NCBI GenBank assembly: GCA_902800815.1 | Contig: CADCGB010000001.1 | Location: 1 to 64,000, forward strand | Origin: Fibrobacter succinogenes | GTDB lineage: Bacteria > Fibrobacterota > Fibrobacteria > Fibrobacterales > Fibrobacteraceae | DNA: 64,000 bases | Direction of reading: 5' to 3' | In this document: one piece after another, positions 55,152 through 64,000 of the stretch | Numbering within the stretch: position 1 is the first letter of the stretch | How the letters are laid out: every line of letters begins with the position of its first letter | Program-made: the position numbers and the translations under genes | Notes under the pieces: generated by a model | Database searches by the model: none | What the model was told of the DNA's origin: nothing | The model's input: the letters and a program-made list of their open reading frames with translations, nothing else

Positions 55152-55670
55152 ATGGATAGGATAATGAAGAACAAGAAAGGATTTGGTATCACGGAGGTGC
55201 TTATCTCCGCGGTGGTTCTCGGACTTTTGTACATGGCCATCCTCCACATGCAGACGGGTAACCGCGAGGCATTGCTTCGCATTCGTGGCCGTGATGGCGC
55301 CATCGAGGTGGCTCAGCAGGTCATCGATTCCCTGAACCGTATTGGCATCGCTTCTATCCCTGACCCGACAAGCCATGCGGAAGGGGACGAAGGCACGATT
55401 GACGATGCTAACAATCTTGTTCTGGAATTGCCGACGATTTCCCGCACCTGGGACCGTGGTGAAAAGGTCGGTGGCGGTTTCTCCACTATTGATTACACCC
55501 CGACTTTGACAGTTTCGCCGACGGACGACTATACTGCGATAAACGAATCAAATTATGCTCGTGGCGCCAATGCCATAAAGCACGTCTATGCCAAGCAGGT
55601 GAATGTGGAGGTATCCTGGCAGTTTAAGGGCTCTACGCAGTCCATAAATATGTCCACTGTGATACGCTAG
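55152..55670 (+). CDS. PilV-like prepilin protein
   Basis: 172 residues. KNKKG|FGITEVLISAVVLG is a prepilin-type cleavage and helix; MDRIMKNKKG is the leader. AGGTGG lies before ATG 55152; ATG 55164 is an alternative. The remaining part is Asp/Asn-rich. It is 8 bases after the first pilin gene and 50 bases before the 1385-residue protein, suggesting one operon. Confidence 0.87.
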   Translation: MDRIMKNKKGFGITEVLISAVVLGLLYMAILHMQTGNREALLRIRGRDGAIEVAQQVIDSLNRIGIASIPDPTSHAEGDEGTIDDANNLVLELPTISRTWDRGEKVGGGFSTIDYTPTLTVSPTDDYTAINESNYARGANAIKHVYAKQVNVEVSWQFKGSTQSINMSTVIR

Positions 55671-55720
55671 CCGGCAAAATAATATATCTTAAATGGGTAA
55701 CGTCCTAGCAGGAGTCGCCC

Positions 55721-58700
55721 ATGATCCACAAATCATTCCTTCTGAAACCCGTCACGGCTCTTGCGGTCGTGTTTTTTGCAGTTGCATCCTGGGCCGCAGA
55801 TATCTCGGACGAGCAGGAAGAAGGTCCTGGCCTCTACTGTATGAAGACTGTCGTCTATGATGAGGATTCCCCGATTCTTCAACTGTCGCAAAAGTACGGC
55901 AATTACACTCCTGACAATGACGAGCAGTGTTTTGAATGGTGGTATTCTGTAGACGGGAATCCTTCAATCCATGATGCGATTATGAACGCATTCCTTGTGG
56001 ACATTCCGCCTGTAGAAATTCAGTTGACCTCGAATCTTGATTTTGGCGGTTATGACGAAGCCCAAGGCATATGCAATGGATCGTTCCACCCGATTGAGCC
56101 GGAACAGACTGTCTCCATGGTTCGGTTTACTAGCGAGAATGGCGAACTCTATACGGTAAAGGGCCTTTGCTATATGGGGCGCAATGCCGGCGCAACCTTT
56201 GGCGGAAGTCTGATTGATACCATCATGAACGTTCGTTTCGAGGATGTCCATTTGGAATCGTCCCAGTTTGCAGGATTGTTGGGCAATGTAGGGAATGCCG
56301 TTGCGTCGAACGTTACTGTAGCGGGGGCTGTTATCCAGGCTCCCCTGGCCGGGCTTCTGGCGGGTACGGTGTTTTCCCTGAAAGCGGAGAACGTCGTTGG
56401 ATCGGATGTCTCGGTTTATTCCATACCGTCAATGGACATGAGCAATATCTCGGCGGATGCGGCCAAGGTGGCTATTGGTGGCCTTGTCGGTACCGTAACG
56501 GATATCGAGGCGACCGGAATCCATATGCCGACGCTCATGATTTCCAACAATATTAAAAGTAATGATGAATTTTCTGAGTTTGTCGGTAGTCTTGAGTCGT
56601 ATCTTGGTGGTATAGCCGGCTTTGCTTCTTCGGTAACTATTTCCCGCGTGGGCCTTGAAGATATCAATGTGATTGACATGGCTCCTGTGGGCGAGAAGGT
56701 ATCGGGTTACCTGGGAGGAATTGTTGGTGCAGTTCCCAATGCGGAATCCTTCCTGGTCCAGTCCACCTACACGAATGGCGACATATACTGCACGCAGAAA
56801 GACGCTTCCTTTTGCAAAGCGGGCTTTATTGTCGGCATGCTAAGGATTTCGGGATCTCCCGATACCGAAAGGATGAATGTTACGTCGAACTACCATTACA
56901 CCCTGAGCAATGTGAATGTTGCGGCCAATATGGCGGGGAACGTCAATTGCAGCTATATGGCTAATGTCAATCAGGAAATGTCGGCCTGTTCGGATCAGTT
57001 CAATGTCTATGGCGAATTGCCCGTAATAGAGAGCCAGGAAGAAACTGCTCCCTCTGTTTCAAGTGTCGCTTTTGCTCGCGGAAACTATCGCAGCGCAACA
57101 TCGACTATCGTGGAAACAACCGGCTTTGACCAGGGAACCTACACGTTTACGGTGGAAGACGATACCGGTATTCCCGTTGGCGTAATCAATGCGGCGTATA
57201 TGCAGATACCCGAATTTGCCGTAGCGCTGAACAATTATGATTTTGAATACGGGAGCAGCACGAGCCCCTGGCTTTATAACAATTCACGTAATTTCCCGTA
57301 CATGCAGTTTGCGGACATGGAGTCGTATGAAGATGATCCTCCTCCGGAGGGCATATACACGGTTGAATTTGAAATTCGCTGCCTTGGGCAAGGTTGCCTG
57401 ACTCAGGACGAGATATCCCAGCTAGGGCGGTTTAGCGAGTGCAGGGTGGACGGTTCTGGTTATTCTTGCATATTTACGACGGACGAAAGCGGCATGATTG
57501 AAAACCAGTCATGGGTCCGCTTTGCGGTAGGGTTGGAAGATTCTTCTTCCGAACGGATGCAGGTACACTGGAAGGAACATACTTGGGATGGAATGGAACA
57601 TAGGGAACTTTCCGCAAGTACCGTGTATACTGCGGAACATTCCTACTACCTAGAGGCGATTAATCCGGATGAAGACGATCCCTCCGATGCGGATACGATG
57701 GACTTGAAGATCTACGCCTTCTTCGGTAAAGGGATTGACTACAGTAGGACTATCGTGGAACTCATCAGCTACGATGGGGAAGATGTCGAGGAAAAGGGTA
57801 ACGAGATTGACAGGGCGAGTTATTCTGGCGGAGATCAGCCTGTCGTGATGAATGTCGGCAATATAATGCAGGTCAACGCAATGGATGTGACGACGACGGA
57901 CGGTAGCGCGTTCAAGGGATGGACCATACTTGCCGAAATGGTGCACAAGACGGACAATGAAGAACTCCGCAAGAAGGCTTTTGCGGGTACTCCGGTTTAC
58001 CTGTATAGTGATGGTTCCTTCAGTTTCGATGAAATCGGGGAGATTTTGAGCGAGAGGTTCGAAACTCCGGAAGATAGCCAGTACCAGGTTTGGGAAGTCG
58101 AACGGGACAAAATCGAGCAGGAATGGCAGGCCGCCATGTCGGGCGAGGTAGACGAGGATTCGCTTAGCCGGATAGAGGCTCGGGGTGATTCTATATCGCA
58201 GTTAATGTATGAGTGGAGCGAAAATAAAAAAGAAGAAATGTATAAAGATGTGGTAATCGTACTGGCCATATACCCCACGGGTTTCGAGGACCAGAACGGC
58301 ACCGACCCTTACCCTGTTGACCCGCATGGTGGCGACGATCCGCAGCACGATAGCGTTTTGGTCGAGGTGGTGTACCCTGCGCTGTTCCAGTCGGGCAATG
58401 GTATCCAGCTTGCCGTGAAGACGGATGAATTTGTGTATGAAGAGAGTGCGCCATTCGTGTCCGTGCTGCTTGAGGACCTGAGTGGCGAACCGTTGGTGGA
58501 TACGCTTTTCGAGTTTACGGATGGGGAATGGCCCGAAACGTTCACGTGGGAAAAGTATCCGCTTGCACCGGGCAGGTATCTCTTGACGGCGAAGATCTAT
58601 GACGGCAAGAACCAGAATCCCGATATCCGTCAATGGGATTTCGAGGTGAAGGCGCAGATTGCCGATGGATGTAGCGACTGCTGGTACATGGTGTCGCTTT

Positions 58701-59878
58701 CGAACGTTGTCCTGGACAAGGTCAATCCTTCGGATGTGAACGTTCTCTACTGGTGGAACGAGCAGTCGGTGAACGGCAAGTACTGGCAGTACGAGGAAGT
58801 GGAACGCGTGTCTGATGTGGACAGGGCCCGCGGGTACTGGTACAATTCCATCGAGGACCTGCCGCTTGAACTGGATGGTGAATCGCTGGATGATGACGTT
58901 GTTGTCTGGGAAATCGATAGCGTCTATAGCGGATGGAACATGGTCCGCAATCCCTTCGGCTGGTATATCGACGTGTCTGATCTGAAGCGCCAGGGGTATG
59001 CGTTCTACCGCTGGGATCCGGAACAAGGCAACTATGTACAGCCGCACTACATCAAGCCGTACGAAGCCTTCTGGATAAAGACCAAGCGGTATGAGGTTAT
59101 TGACCTCCCGTCCACCCCTGCGTTCGTCGACATGGTCGATGCGGATGGCAATACGGTGCCTCGCCTCTCCTTACAGAAAAAGCAGGTGCTTGCGAAGGCG
59201 GCGGGCTCGGAGGATTGGAACGTGCAGATTTCGCTCTTCGACACGAAGGGCAAGGCCGATACCTGGAACGTGCTTGGAGTCGGTAATGATGCAGCCTCGC
59301 TCGATGAACCGCCTGCGGGCATGGGTGACCATGTGAACCTTACCATCGTGGATGCCGGCAGGCGCCTTGCAAAGAGCGTGAAGGAAGAACGTAGCGATGC
59401 CGTATACGAATGGAACGTGGAAATCTCGGCGACGAGCGCGCGCACGGGCTACCTGAAGGTTGACGGCGTGGATGCTCTCAGGGCCTATGGGCTGCGTGCC
59501 TTCCTGACGGTTGATGGCGTTACGACTGAGCTGAACGATGAAGGCAAGGTGCAGGTGAGCCTCTCCACTACGGCAAAGACTGCGACTCTCCGCATCGCCA
59601 GTGCTGCAAGGAAGGTTGTCGCGAGCACGCTGCAGGGTCTGCGTGCCCATGATCTGGGCTCTACCCTGCAGGTGGGCTTCGATGTGGGCGAGGGCCTTGC
59701 AGGTGCGAATGCGCGTGTGGACCTTGTCGACATGAAGGGGCATGTCGTGAATACCGCAGGCTTCAAGGCCGAAGCCGGGCGTAACGAGATTAGTCTCGAG
59801 AGGCCGGTGCGCGGGCTCTACGTATTGCGTGCGGCTGTCGGTCGCGAAGTCGCCGTCCAGAAGATTCTGCTTAAATAA
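55721..59878 (+). CDS. 1385-residue secreted protein with GLUG-like repeats and type IX-like sorting tail
   Basis: Signal peptide, then a region (about 130-450) with GLUG-like repeats (FAGLLGN, IGGLVGT, LGGIAGF, LGGIVGA), several beta domains with many acidic residues, and a Pro/His/Asp linker near residue 870. The C-terminus (VDMKGHVVNTAGFKAEAG ... LYVLRAAVGREVAVQKILLK) matches the tails of the proteins at 178 and 61412. No catalytic motif is recognised. Its position after two pseudopilins suggests it may be carried by a pilus. AGCAGGAG lies before the ATG. Probably an adhesin. Confidence 0.85.
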   Translation: MIHKSFLLKPVTALAVVFFAVASWAADISDEQEEGPGLYCMKTVVYDEDSPILQLSQKYGNYTPDNDEQCFEWWYSVDGNPSIHDAIMNAFLVDIPPVEIQLTSNLDFGGYDEAQGICNGSFHPIEPEQTVSMVRFTSENGELYTVKGLCYMGRNAGATFGGSLIDTIMNVRFEDVHLESSQFAGLLGNVGNAVASNVTVAGAVIQAPLAGLLAGTVFSLKAENVVGSDVSVYSIPSMDMSNISADAAKVAIGGLVGTVTDIEATGIHMPTLMISNNIKSNDEFSEFVGSLESYLGGIAGFASSVTISRVGLEDINVIDMAPVGEKVSGYLGGIVGAVPNAESFLVQSTYTNGDIYCTQKDASFCKAGFIVGMLRISGSPDTERMNVTSNYHYTLSNVNVAANMAGNVNCSYMANVNQEMSACSDQFNVYGELPVIESQEETAPSVSSVAFARGNYRSATSTIVETTGFDQGTYTFTVEDDTGIPVGVINAAYMQIPEFAVALNNYDFEYGSSTSPWLYNNSRNFPYMQFADMESYEDDPPPEGIYTVEFEIRCLGQGCLTQDEISQLGRFSECRVDGSGYSCIFTTDESGMIENQSWVRFAVGLEDSSSERMQVHWKEHTWDGMEHRELSASTVYTAEHSYYLEAINPDEDDPSDADTMDLKIYAFFGKGIDYSRTIVELISYDGEDVEEKGNEIDRASYSGGDQPVVMNVGNIMQVNAMDVTTTDGSAFKGWTILAEMVHKTDNEELRKKAFAGTPVYLYSDGSFSFDEIGEILSERFETPEDSQYQVWEVERDKIEQEWQAAMSGEVDEDSLSRIEARGDSISQLMYEWSENKKEEMYKDVVIVLAIYPTGFEDQNGTDPYPVDPHGGDDPQHDSVLVEVVYPALFQSGNGIQLAVKTDEFVYEESAPFVSVLLEDLSGEPLVDTLFEFTDGEWPETFTWEKYPLAPGRYLLTAKIYDGKNQNPDIRQWDFEVKAQIADGCSDCWYMVSLSNVVLDKVNPSDVNVLYWWNEQSVNGKYWQYEEVERVSDVDRARGYWYNSIEDLPLELDGESLDDDVVVWEIDSVYSGWNMVRNPFGWYIDVSDLKRQGYAFYRWDPEQGNYVQPHYIKPYEAFWIKTKRYEVIDLPSTPAFVDMVDADGNTVPRLSLQKKQVLAKAAGSEDWNVQISLFDTKGKADTWNVLGVGNDAASLDEPPAGMGDHVNLTIVDAGRRLAKSVKEERSDAVYEWNVEISATSARTGYLKVDGVDALRAYGLRAFLTVDGVTTELNDEGKVQVSLSTTAKTATLRIASAARKVVASTLQGLRAHDLGSTLQVGFDVGEGLAGANARVDLVDMKGHVVNTAGFKAEAGRNEISLERPVRGLYVLRAAVGREVAVQKILLK

Positions 59879-59885
59879 TGAAACA

Positions 59886-59914
59886 AGGGAGGGTTTCGCA
59901 CGGCTCACCCTCCC
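59886..59914. repeat. REP-like hairpin repeat, copy 2
   Basis: Perfect arms AGGGAGGGT/ACCCTCCCT (59886-59894 with 59906-59914) enclosing GCACGGCT, like the copy at 53213. It lies just after the 1385-residue gene. Confidence 0.55.
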
Positions 59915-60032
59915 TAAGACCCTCCCGACGCGCACATAATCGCCTAGAATAGGGCAACTCATTTTAGGGCAGTGGCGATTAAGTGCACGGGCGCCTATCG
60001 GCGCTACGGCATTTTTCTAAATTTACTTCACG

Positions 60033-61214
60033 ATGGCAGAGAACACCCCGAATGCAGGCGCAAAGAAGCCGGATTACTTCCCGGCGATTGACGGCTTGCG
60101 CCTCTTGGCGAGCATCAATATCGTGATGCTCCACCTGGGCAGTTCTAACGCGCTCGCCTACATGGCGAACAACACCTGGCTCATGCCCGTCTTTACCGCA
60201 CCCGCATTTGCGGCCGGCATATTCTACGTGTTTGCGGGGTTCCTCTTTGCGAGCAAGTTCAGCGATCCGGAACGCCGCATACCAGTAATCCCCTTCATGT
60301 TCGCCCGCATAGCGAAGCTATACCGGCTTCACTTCTTCATGACCCTCCTCATGTTCGCGGTGCTCCTGTTCAAGTTCAGCGGCTACACGCACTTGCCCGG
60401 CCCAGGCGAAATCGTTGATTGCGCCTCGGCGGGGCTTGCAAAGATGGTGCACCCCTGGCGCAGCCTGCTCCTGCACCTTACGCTCACGTGGTCCATCGTT
60501 CCCGACTTGGGTATGAAACTCAATGAGCCCAGCTGGTCCCTCACGAGCTTCTTCTTGTGCTATGCCATCACGCCGTGGTTCAGCCGCTGGCTCTTTAGGC
60601 AGAACCGCCGTACCCTCTGGATACTCTTCTTCGCGGTGTTCATTCCGGGCATTGCCTGGGCGGTGACCTTCGGGCTTACGGGCGATCTCTGGTTCGCCGG
60701 CTATGGCGAAAAGTACAGGTTCTTCCACATGTTCGCGCCTGTGCGCGTGTTCGAGTACATCTTCGGCATGGTCATCTTCCGCCTGTACAAGGAAGGATTC
60801 TTCGAGTTCCTCAAGCGTGACTACGTGAGCGGGCTCGTTCAGGCGCTGCTCCTTGCCGCCCTCTACGGGAGCCTCTTCCTGATGTCGCCGTCATTCAACC
60901 CCGGCGTGAATTACTTTATCCACCATAGCGTTGCCGTATTCATCTACGGGCTGTTCGTGCTCTCCCTCCTTTCGGGCAAGGGATTCATGGCGCGGTTCTT
61001 CTGCATCGGCATCGTGCGCAAGGTGGGCCGTGCGAGTTTCTACCCGTACCTCATACACCTGCCGCTCATCACGATTGCCTGGGGAATCTGCAACCTGAAC
61101 AGTCCCAAGAACACGCTCCTGTTCATGCTGTTTGTGTATACGGTGAGCACGCTTTACATGGAGTTCAAGGTCTGGAACAAGAAGCGCAAGAAGCGCCTGG
61201 CCGGGACCAAGTAA
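60033..61214 (+). CDS. Acyltransferase 3 family membrane protein
   Basis: 393 residues with about ten membrane segments. The N-terminal FPAIDGLRLLASINIVMLHLG matches acyltransferase-3 (OafA) enzymes, which O-acylate surface polysaccharides. The conserved Arg is in GLRLL and the His in MLHLG. TAAATT ends 9 bases before the ATG with no ribosome binding site. The target sugar cannot be told. Confidence 0.9.
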   Translation: MAENTPNAGAKKPDYFPAIDGLRLLASINIVMLHLGSSNALAYMANNTWLMPVFTAPAFAAGIFYVFAGFLFASKFSDPERRIPVIPFMFARIAKLYRLHFFMTLLMFAVLLFKFSGYTHLPGPGEIVDCASAGLAKMVHPWRSLLLHLTLTWSIVPDLGMKLNEPSWSLTSFFLCYAITPWFSRWLFRQNRRTLWILFFAVFIPGIAWAVTFGLTGDLWFAGYGEKYRFFHMFAPVRVFEYIFGMVIFRLYKEGFFEFLKRDYVSGLVQALLLAALYGSLFLMSPSFNPGVNYFIHHSVAVFIYGLFVLSLLSGKGFMARFFCIGIVRKVGRASFYPYLIHLPLITIAWGICNLNSPKNTLLFMLFVYTVSTLYMEFKVWNKKRKKRLAGTK

Positions 61215-61277
61215 GCGCAGTCCTGGTGTGTTCCTGCTCACACGGCTTTGTGAAGGTTTATAAAACTTTACCCGAAA

Positions 61278-61302
61278 TGCCGTTTTTTACAAAAAAACGG
61301 AA
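61278..61302 (+). terminator. A/T-rich hairpin in the acyltransferase-endoglucanase gap
   Basis: CCGTTTTTT/AAAAAACGG (61280-61288 with 61292-61300) and a 3-base loop. Likely a terminator or folding signal before the endoglucanase promoter. Confidence 0.5.
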
Positions 61303-61411
61303 CTTATTGTCACCCAGTGCAAGTTATTTATTACATCGCAGGGGTGGCGGATTTGGGCTTATCAAATTATATTTAATGCGGGTGGGAAAACTTACAAAAA
61401 TGAGGATGTAG

Positions 61412-63613
61412 ATGAAAACTTTCCTGAAAGCAACAATGTGCGTGGCTGCCTTGGCCGCGACAACGGCCATGGCGGGCTCGTTCCCGTTCCCGCAGAACAT
61501 GAAGAGCCCGAAGGGCTATACGATTCCGTTTGCCGATACGGACATGATCAAGGAACATTACAAGCTGTGGAAGCAGGCTTGGTATGATGCAAACAGGGGC
61601 TGGGTTCTTTCTCCTGAAGGAACAGGTTCTACTGTTTCTGAAGGTATTGCCTACGGTATGTTGATTTCCGTGTACATGGATGACCAGACCGTGTTTGACA
61701 AACTTTATGGCACGTGGAAGTCCAATGCTGCCGGTAATGGTGGTGGTATGAACTGGCGCGTGGGCGATGGTGCCCAGGGCGGTACGGCCTCTGACGCCGA
61801 CTTTGACGCAGCTCTCGCTCTCGTGATGGCCTCCAAGCAGTGGAACAACAGCAATTACCTGAACGATGCCAAGACGATGATTTCTTGGATTGCAAGCAAC
61901 GATATCAACAACAACCAGATTAAGCCGGGTAACCAGTGGAACGACGCTTTCAACCCGAGCTATGCGACAACGGCTAACTTCCAGGTTTTCCAGAAGGTTA
62001 GTGGCGGTTCCTGGTCTAACATTACCTCTCAGGCATACACGGACCTGAACGCCTGCGCTAACTCCACTACGGGCCTTGTCCCGGACTGGTGCAGTTGGGG
62101 CGATCACAAGCCGACCAAGACTAGCGCTGCTGTCGCTCAGGACGAACAGGCTGGCTTCTACGATGACGCTGCCCGTACTCCGTGGCGCATGGCTTGGGCT
62201 TACTACTGGTTTGGCGATACCAAGGCCCAGGCTTTCAACAAGAAACTTACGAGTTGGATGATTCCTGCGACCCATACGGCAAGTGCAATCAACTCTGGTT
62301 ACTTGGTCGACGGTGAACCGGTCAAGACAACGAAGCGCGGCTTCGCCTCTTCTACGTTCTCTGGCGGTTTGGGTATGGCTGCGTCTTCTGTTGACACCGA
62401 CGAAGCCAAGACCTACATGGAAACGGTCTACAACTTCCTCGCCAAGCAGACCAGCTGCAAGCAGGCTAGTAACTGCGGCGAAGGTAGCAATCCGGGTGAA
62501 AAGTACTACCCCTCTACCCTCAACCTCCTCTACCTCCTTTTGATTACGGGTAACATGCCTAACCTCTACGACATGAGCGGCTTTACCGCGTTTACTCCGG
62601 ACCCGAGCCTTGCTAGTTCTGTGGGCTCCGCTGAAGGCGTGCAGCAGGCTAAGAAGGATTCTACGGTTGGTGTTTCTGGTTTCTGGAACTGGGGTGCATA
62701 CCACGACAAGCTGGGCATCGGTACTGTGATGTCTCCGGATTCTGGTACGTCTCCGCTCTACCTCAAGGATTGTGCGATTACTGCTGAGGCTTCCATGGAA
62801 ATCGGTCCGGAACCCAAGTGGACTGCTGAAGCTGCTGCCGCCGGTACTCTCAAGTACCCGTCTGCCGGTATCGCCATGTCGTTCCTCTCCAACGACAAGA
62901 AGGGTGTTGACTTTACCAAGCTTGGCGTCAAGTATGTGCGTGTGACCATGAAGGCCTCTGGCCCCATCCGCATGGCGGTGCTTAACGAAAAGACCAAGGA
63001 AGCGGGTGCTGAACCGGGCGTGTATGTCCCGAACAGCAGTAACTACGAAGCAACTACGTACGACCTGACTCCGGAAGAATGCGGTTTCAAGGGCTTTACG
63101 GATCCCAACGACAAGTACGCCGGTGGTCTTCTGGACTGGGTGGACTACAACAATGCTCCGTTCGGTCAGGACATCCTGACGGCAGTGACTGGTCTCAAGT
63201 GGGAACTTAAGGACGCTGCGGGCGGCATTGGTTCCTTCTCCATCAAGGCTGTGGAATTCCTCGATGCCAGCAAGAAGGTCATTGATCCGGTCCAGATTAC
63301 CGGTATAGTCGTTCCTGAAACCCAGTGCGGCACCAATCCGACTTCCTCCAGCAGTGTGAATCCGGGTAGCTCGGGCTCTGTCCGCTTCTTCACGCCTGCT
63401 CCGACCTTCAGCTATGCCAAGGTCGTTGCTTCTGGCTCGCAGATTCAGGTGCTGAACGCTCACATCGGTTCTGACTTCGCCGTGTTCAACATGCAGGGCA
63501 AGGTCCTCAAGACCGGCAAGATCCAGAGTGCCTCCCAGGGCATCGCAGTCGCCAACAAGGGTACGTTCCTTGTGCGCGTTGATGGCCGAATCCACTCCGT
63601 GATCGTGAAGTAA
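61412..63613 (+). CDS. Glycoside hydrolase family 8 endoglucanase with C-terminal sorting tail
   Basis: 733 residues: signal peptide (1-21), GH8 catalytic domain (about 45-400), a beta-sandwich domain (about 420-620, perhaps a carbohydrate-binding module), a short SSSS linker and the FNMQGKVLKTG ... RVDGRIHSVIVK tail. The catalytic acid E77 is in STVSEGIAYGM and the Asp pair in GTASDADFD (128, 130). GH8 enzymes are inverting endo-beta-glucanases that cut cellulose or related glucans. A TATATT box lies at 61368, and GAGG before ATG 61412. Confidence 0.93.
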   Translation: MKTFLKATMCVAALAATTAMAGSFPFPQNMKSPKGYTIPFADTDMIKEHYKLWKQAWYDANRGWVLSPEGTGSTVSEGIAYGMLISVYMDDQTVFDKLYGTWKSNAAGNGGGMNWRVGDGAQGGTASDADFDAALALVMASKQWNNSNYLNDAKTMISWIASNDINNNQIKPGNQWNDAFNPSYATTANFQVFQKVSGGSWSNITSQAYTDLNACANSTTGLVPDWCSWGDHKPTKTSAAVAQDEQAGFYDDAARTPWRMAWAYYWFGDTKAQAFNKKLTSWMIPATHTASAINSGYLVDGEPVKTTKRGFASSTFSGGLGMAASSVDTDEAKTYMETVYNFLAKQTSCKQASNCGEGSNPGEKYYPSTLNLLYLLLITGNMPNLYDMSGFTAFTPDPSLASSVGSAEGVQQAKKDSTVGVSGFWNWGAYHDKLGIGTVMSPDSGTSPLYLKDCAITAEASMEIGPEPKWTAEAAAAGTLKYPSAGIAMSFLSNDKKGVDFTKLGVKYVRVTMKASGPIRMAVLNEKTKEAGAEPGVYVPNSSNYEATTYDLTPEECGFKGFTDPNDKYAGGLLDWVDYNNAPFGQDILTAVTGLKWELKDAAGGIGSFSIKAVEFLDASKKVIDPVQITGIVVPETQCGTNPTSSSSVNPGSSGSVRFFTPAPTFSYAKVVASGSQIQVLNAHIGSDFAVFNMQGKVLKTGKIQSASQGIAVANKGTFLVRVDGRIHSVIVK

Positions 63614-63632
63614 TTCACTCGCGAATTTGAAA

Positions 63633-63668
63633 GAGAACCGTAGCCTATGAGGCCGCGGTTCTTTTTTG
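63633..63668 (+). terminator. Terminator after the GH8 gene
   Basis: AGAACCG/CGGTTCT outer stem (63634-63640 with 63656-63662), inner pairs, then a T run. Confidence 0.8.
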
Positions 63669-63681
63669 TATATGGGCGTAC

Positions 63682-63710
63682 TTGCCCATGACTCTCGGCT
63701 TTTGTATATT
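63682..63710 (+). promoter_or_regulatory. Promoter of the BatA-like gene
   Basis: TTGCCC (63682-63687), 17 bp spacer, TATATT (63705-63710). The leader of about 42 bases carries a GCGGT/ACCGC hairpin and GGAG before the start. Confidence 0.7.
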
Positions 63711-63758
63711 CTATGCGGTTGGATTTTTGACCGCGATTTTTGTATTTTGGAGCGTAAC

Positions 63759-64000
63759 ATGGATATTGGCGCACTTCATTTTCAGAATCCCGAAGCCTTC
63801 TGGCTACTCGTCTTGGTTCCTGTTCTTATAGCACTGTACGTATATCGCCAGCACAAACGCAAGAGTACCATCAAGTTCCCGGCGCTTTCCATTGCAAGGC
63901 GCGCTGTCCCGAGCCGTCGTGTGCGCCTACGCCACATTGTGCCCGCACTGCGCCTGTTTGCCCTTTGCTGCTTTATCGTGGCTCTCGCCCGCCCGCAGAA
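63759..64000 (+). CDS. BatA-like aerotolerance operon protein, 5' part
   Basis: Only the first 80 residues are in the window. Two membrane segments flank a basic stretch (KRKSTIKFPALSIARRAVPSRR), and the end reads FIVALARPQ, as in BatA/BatB proteins, whose von Willebrand A domain should follow beyond the window. GGAG lies 6 bases before ATG 63759. Confidence 0.72.
   Translation, partial: MDIGALHFQNPEAFWLLVLVPVLIALYVYRQHKRKSTIKFPALSIARRAVPSRRVRLRHIVPALRLFALCCFIVALARPQ

Noticed and set aside
61373..63760. Long minus-strand open frame opposite the GH8 gene
   Set aside because: Low-complexity Arg/His/Val-rich translation without any motif; the plus-strand GH8 enzyme explains the region.

Overview
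This window almost certainly comes from a Fibrobacter-type genome (phylum Fibrobacterota, fibre-degrading rumen or hindgut bacteria). The evidence is large secreted proteins with polyserine linkers and a shared C-terminal tail, a GH8 endoglucanase, a CotH-type lipoprotein, menaquinone synthesis by the futalosine route, a chlamydial-type histone H1, and a promoter consensus of TTGnnn, 17 bp, TATATT. No phage, insertion sequence or CRISPR array is visible.

Layout. 1-9300: a 1300-residue Ser-rich surface protein, azlCD amino acid exporter, tRNA-Arg, rimO, a small lipoprotein, a SPOR lipoprotein with a Pro/Ala/Glu tail, rpsU and a yqeY-like gene. 9300-11060: a decayed accessory patch with a frameshifted DUF1016-type nuclease and a phospholipase-D-like gene that seems to have lost its core. 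11066-17400: a GAF/AAA+/HTH regulator with an altered GAFTGA loop, an outer-membrane barrel, tyrS, a PfkB kinase, mqnB, mqnD and an Hc1 histone. 17553-28432: a long, apparently highly expressed envelope operon holding a beta-helix/OmpA protein, a barrel-TPR protein, a giant periplasmic TPR protein, TolQ/ExbB, two ExbD-like proteins and a TonB/AgmX-like protein, followed by another outer-membrane protein. 29943-36625: a lipoprotein, the rod-shape operon mreB-mreC-mreD-mrdA-rodA, and comF. 36638-40878: tRNA-Ser, a GAF/HD-GYP protein, tRNA-Phe and the CotH lipoprotein. 40976-43368: late menaquinone genes (ubiE/menG, ubiX-like, ubiA-like). 43381-47713 (minus strand): lipoprotein, birA, an exported protein, tsaD and a YbbR-like protein. 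47756-53212: ftsX, an EnvC-like activator, a DNA polymerase III delta-prime-like gene, recJ and a TonB-like protein. 53270-59878: a hypothetical gene, tRNA-Leu, an exported protein, two pseudopilins and a 1385-residue surface protein. 60033-64000: an acyltransferase, the GH8 endoglucanase and the start of a BatA-like gene.

How the genes fit together. Envelope construction dominates. MreBCD/PBP2/RodA elongate the wall; FtsX and the EnvC-like protein would control division hydrolases; the TolQ-ExbD-TonB-like operon would couple the proton gradient to outer-membrane proteins and a peptidoglycan-binding OmpA; three secreted proteins share one C-terminal signal that resembles a type IX sorting tail. 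The two mqn/men clusters lie about 25 kb apart and belong to one pathway. The most interesting candidate system is the energised envelope operon, whose paired ExbD-like proteins differ at the key membrane aspartate (Asp in one, Gly in the other). A second general observation is a set of genes with a -10 box only 6-9 bases before the start codon and no ribosome binding site, which suggests leaderless mRNAs.
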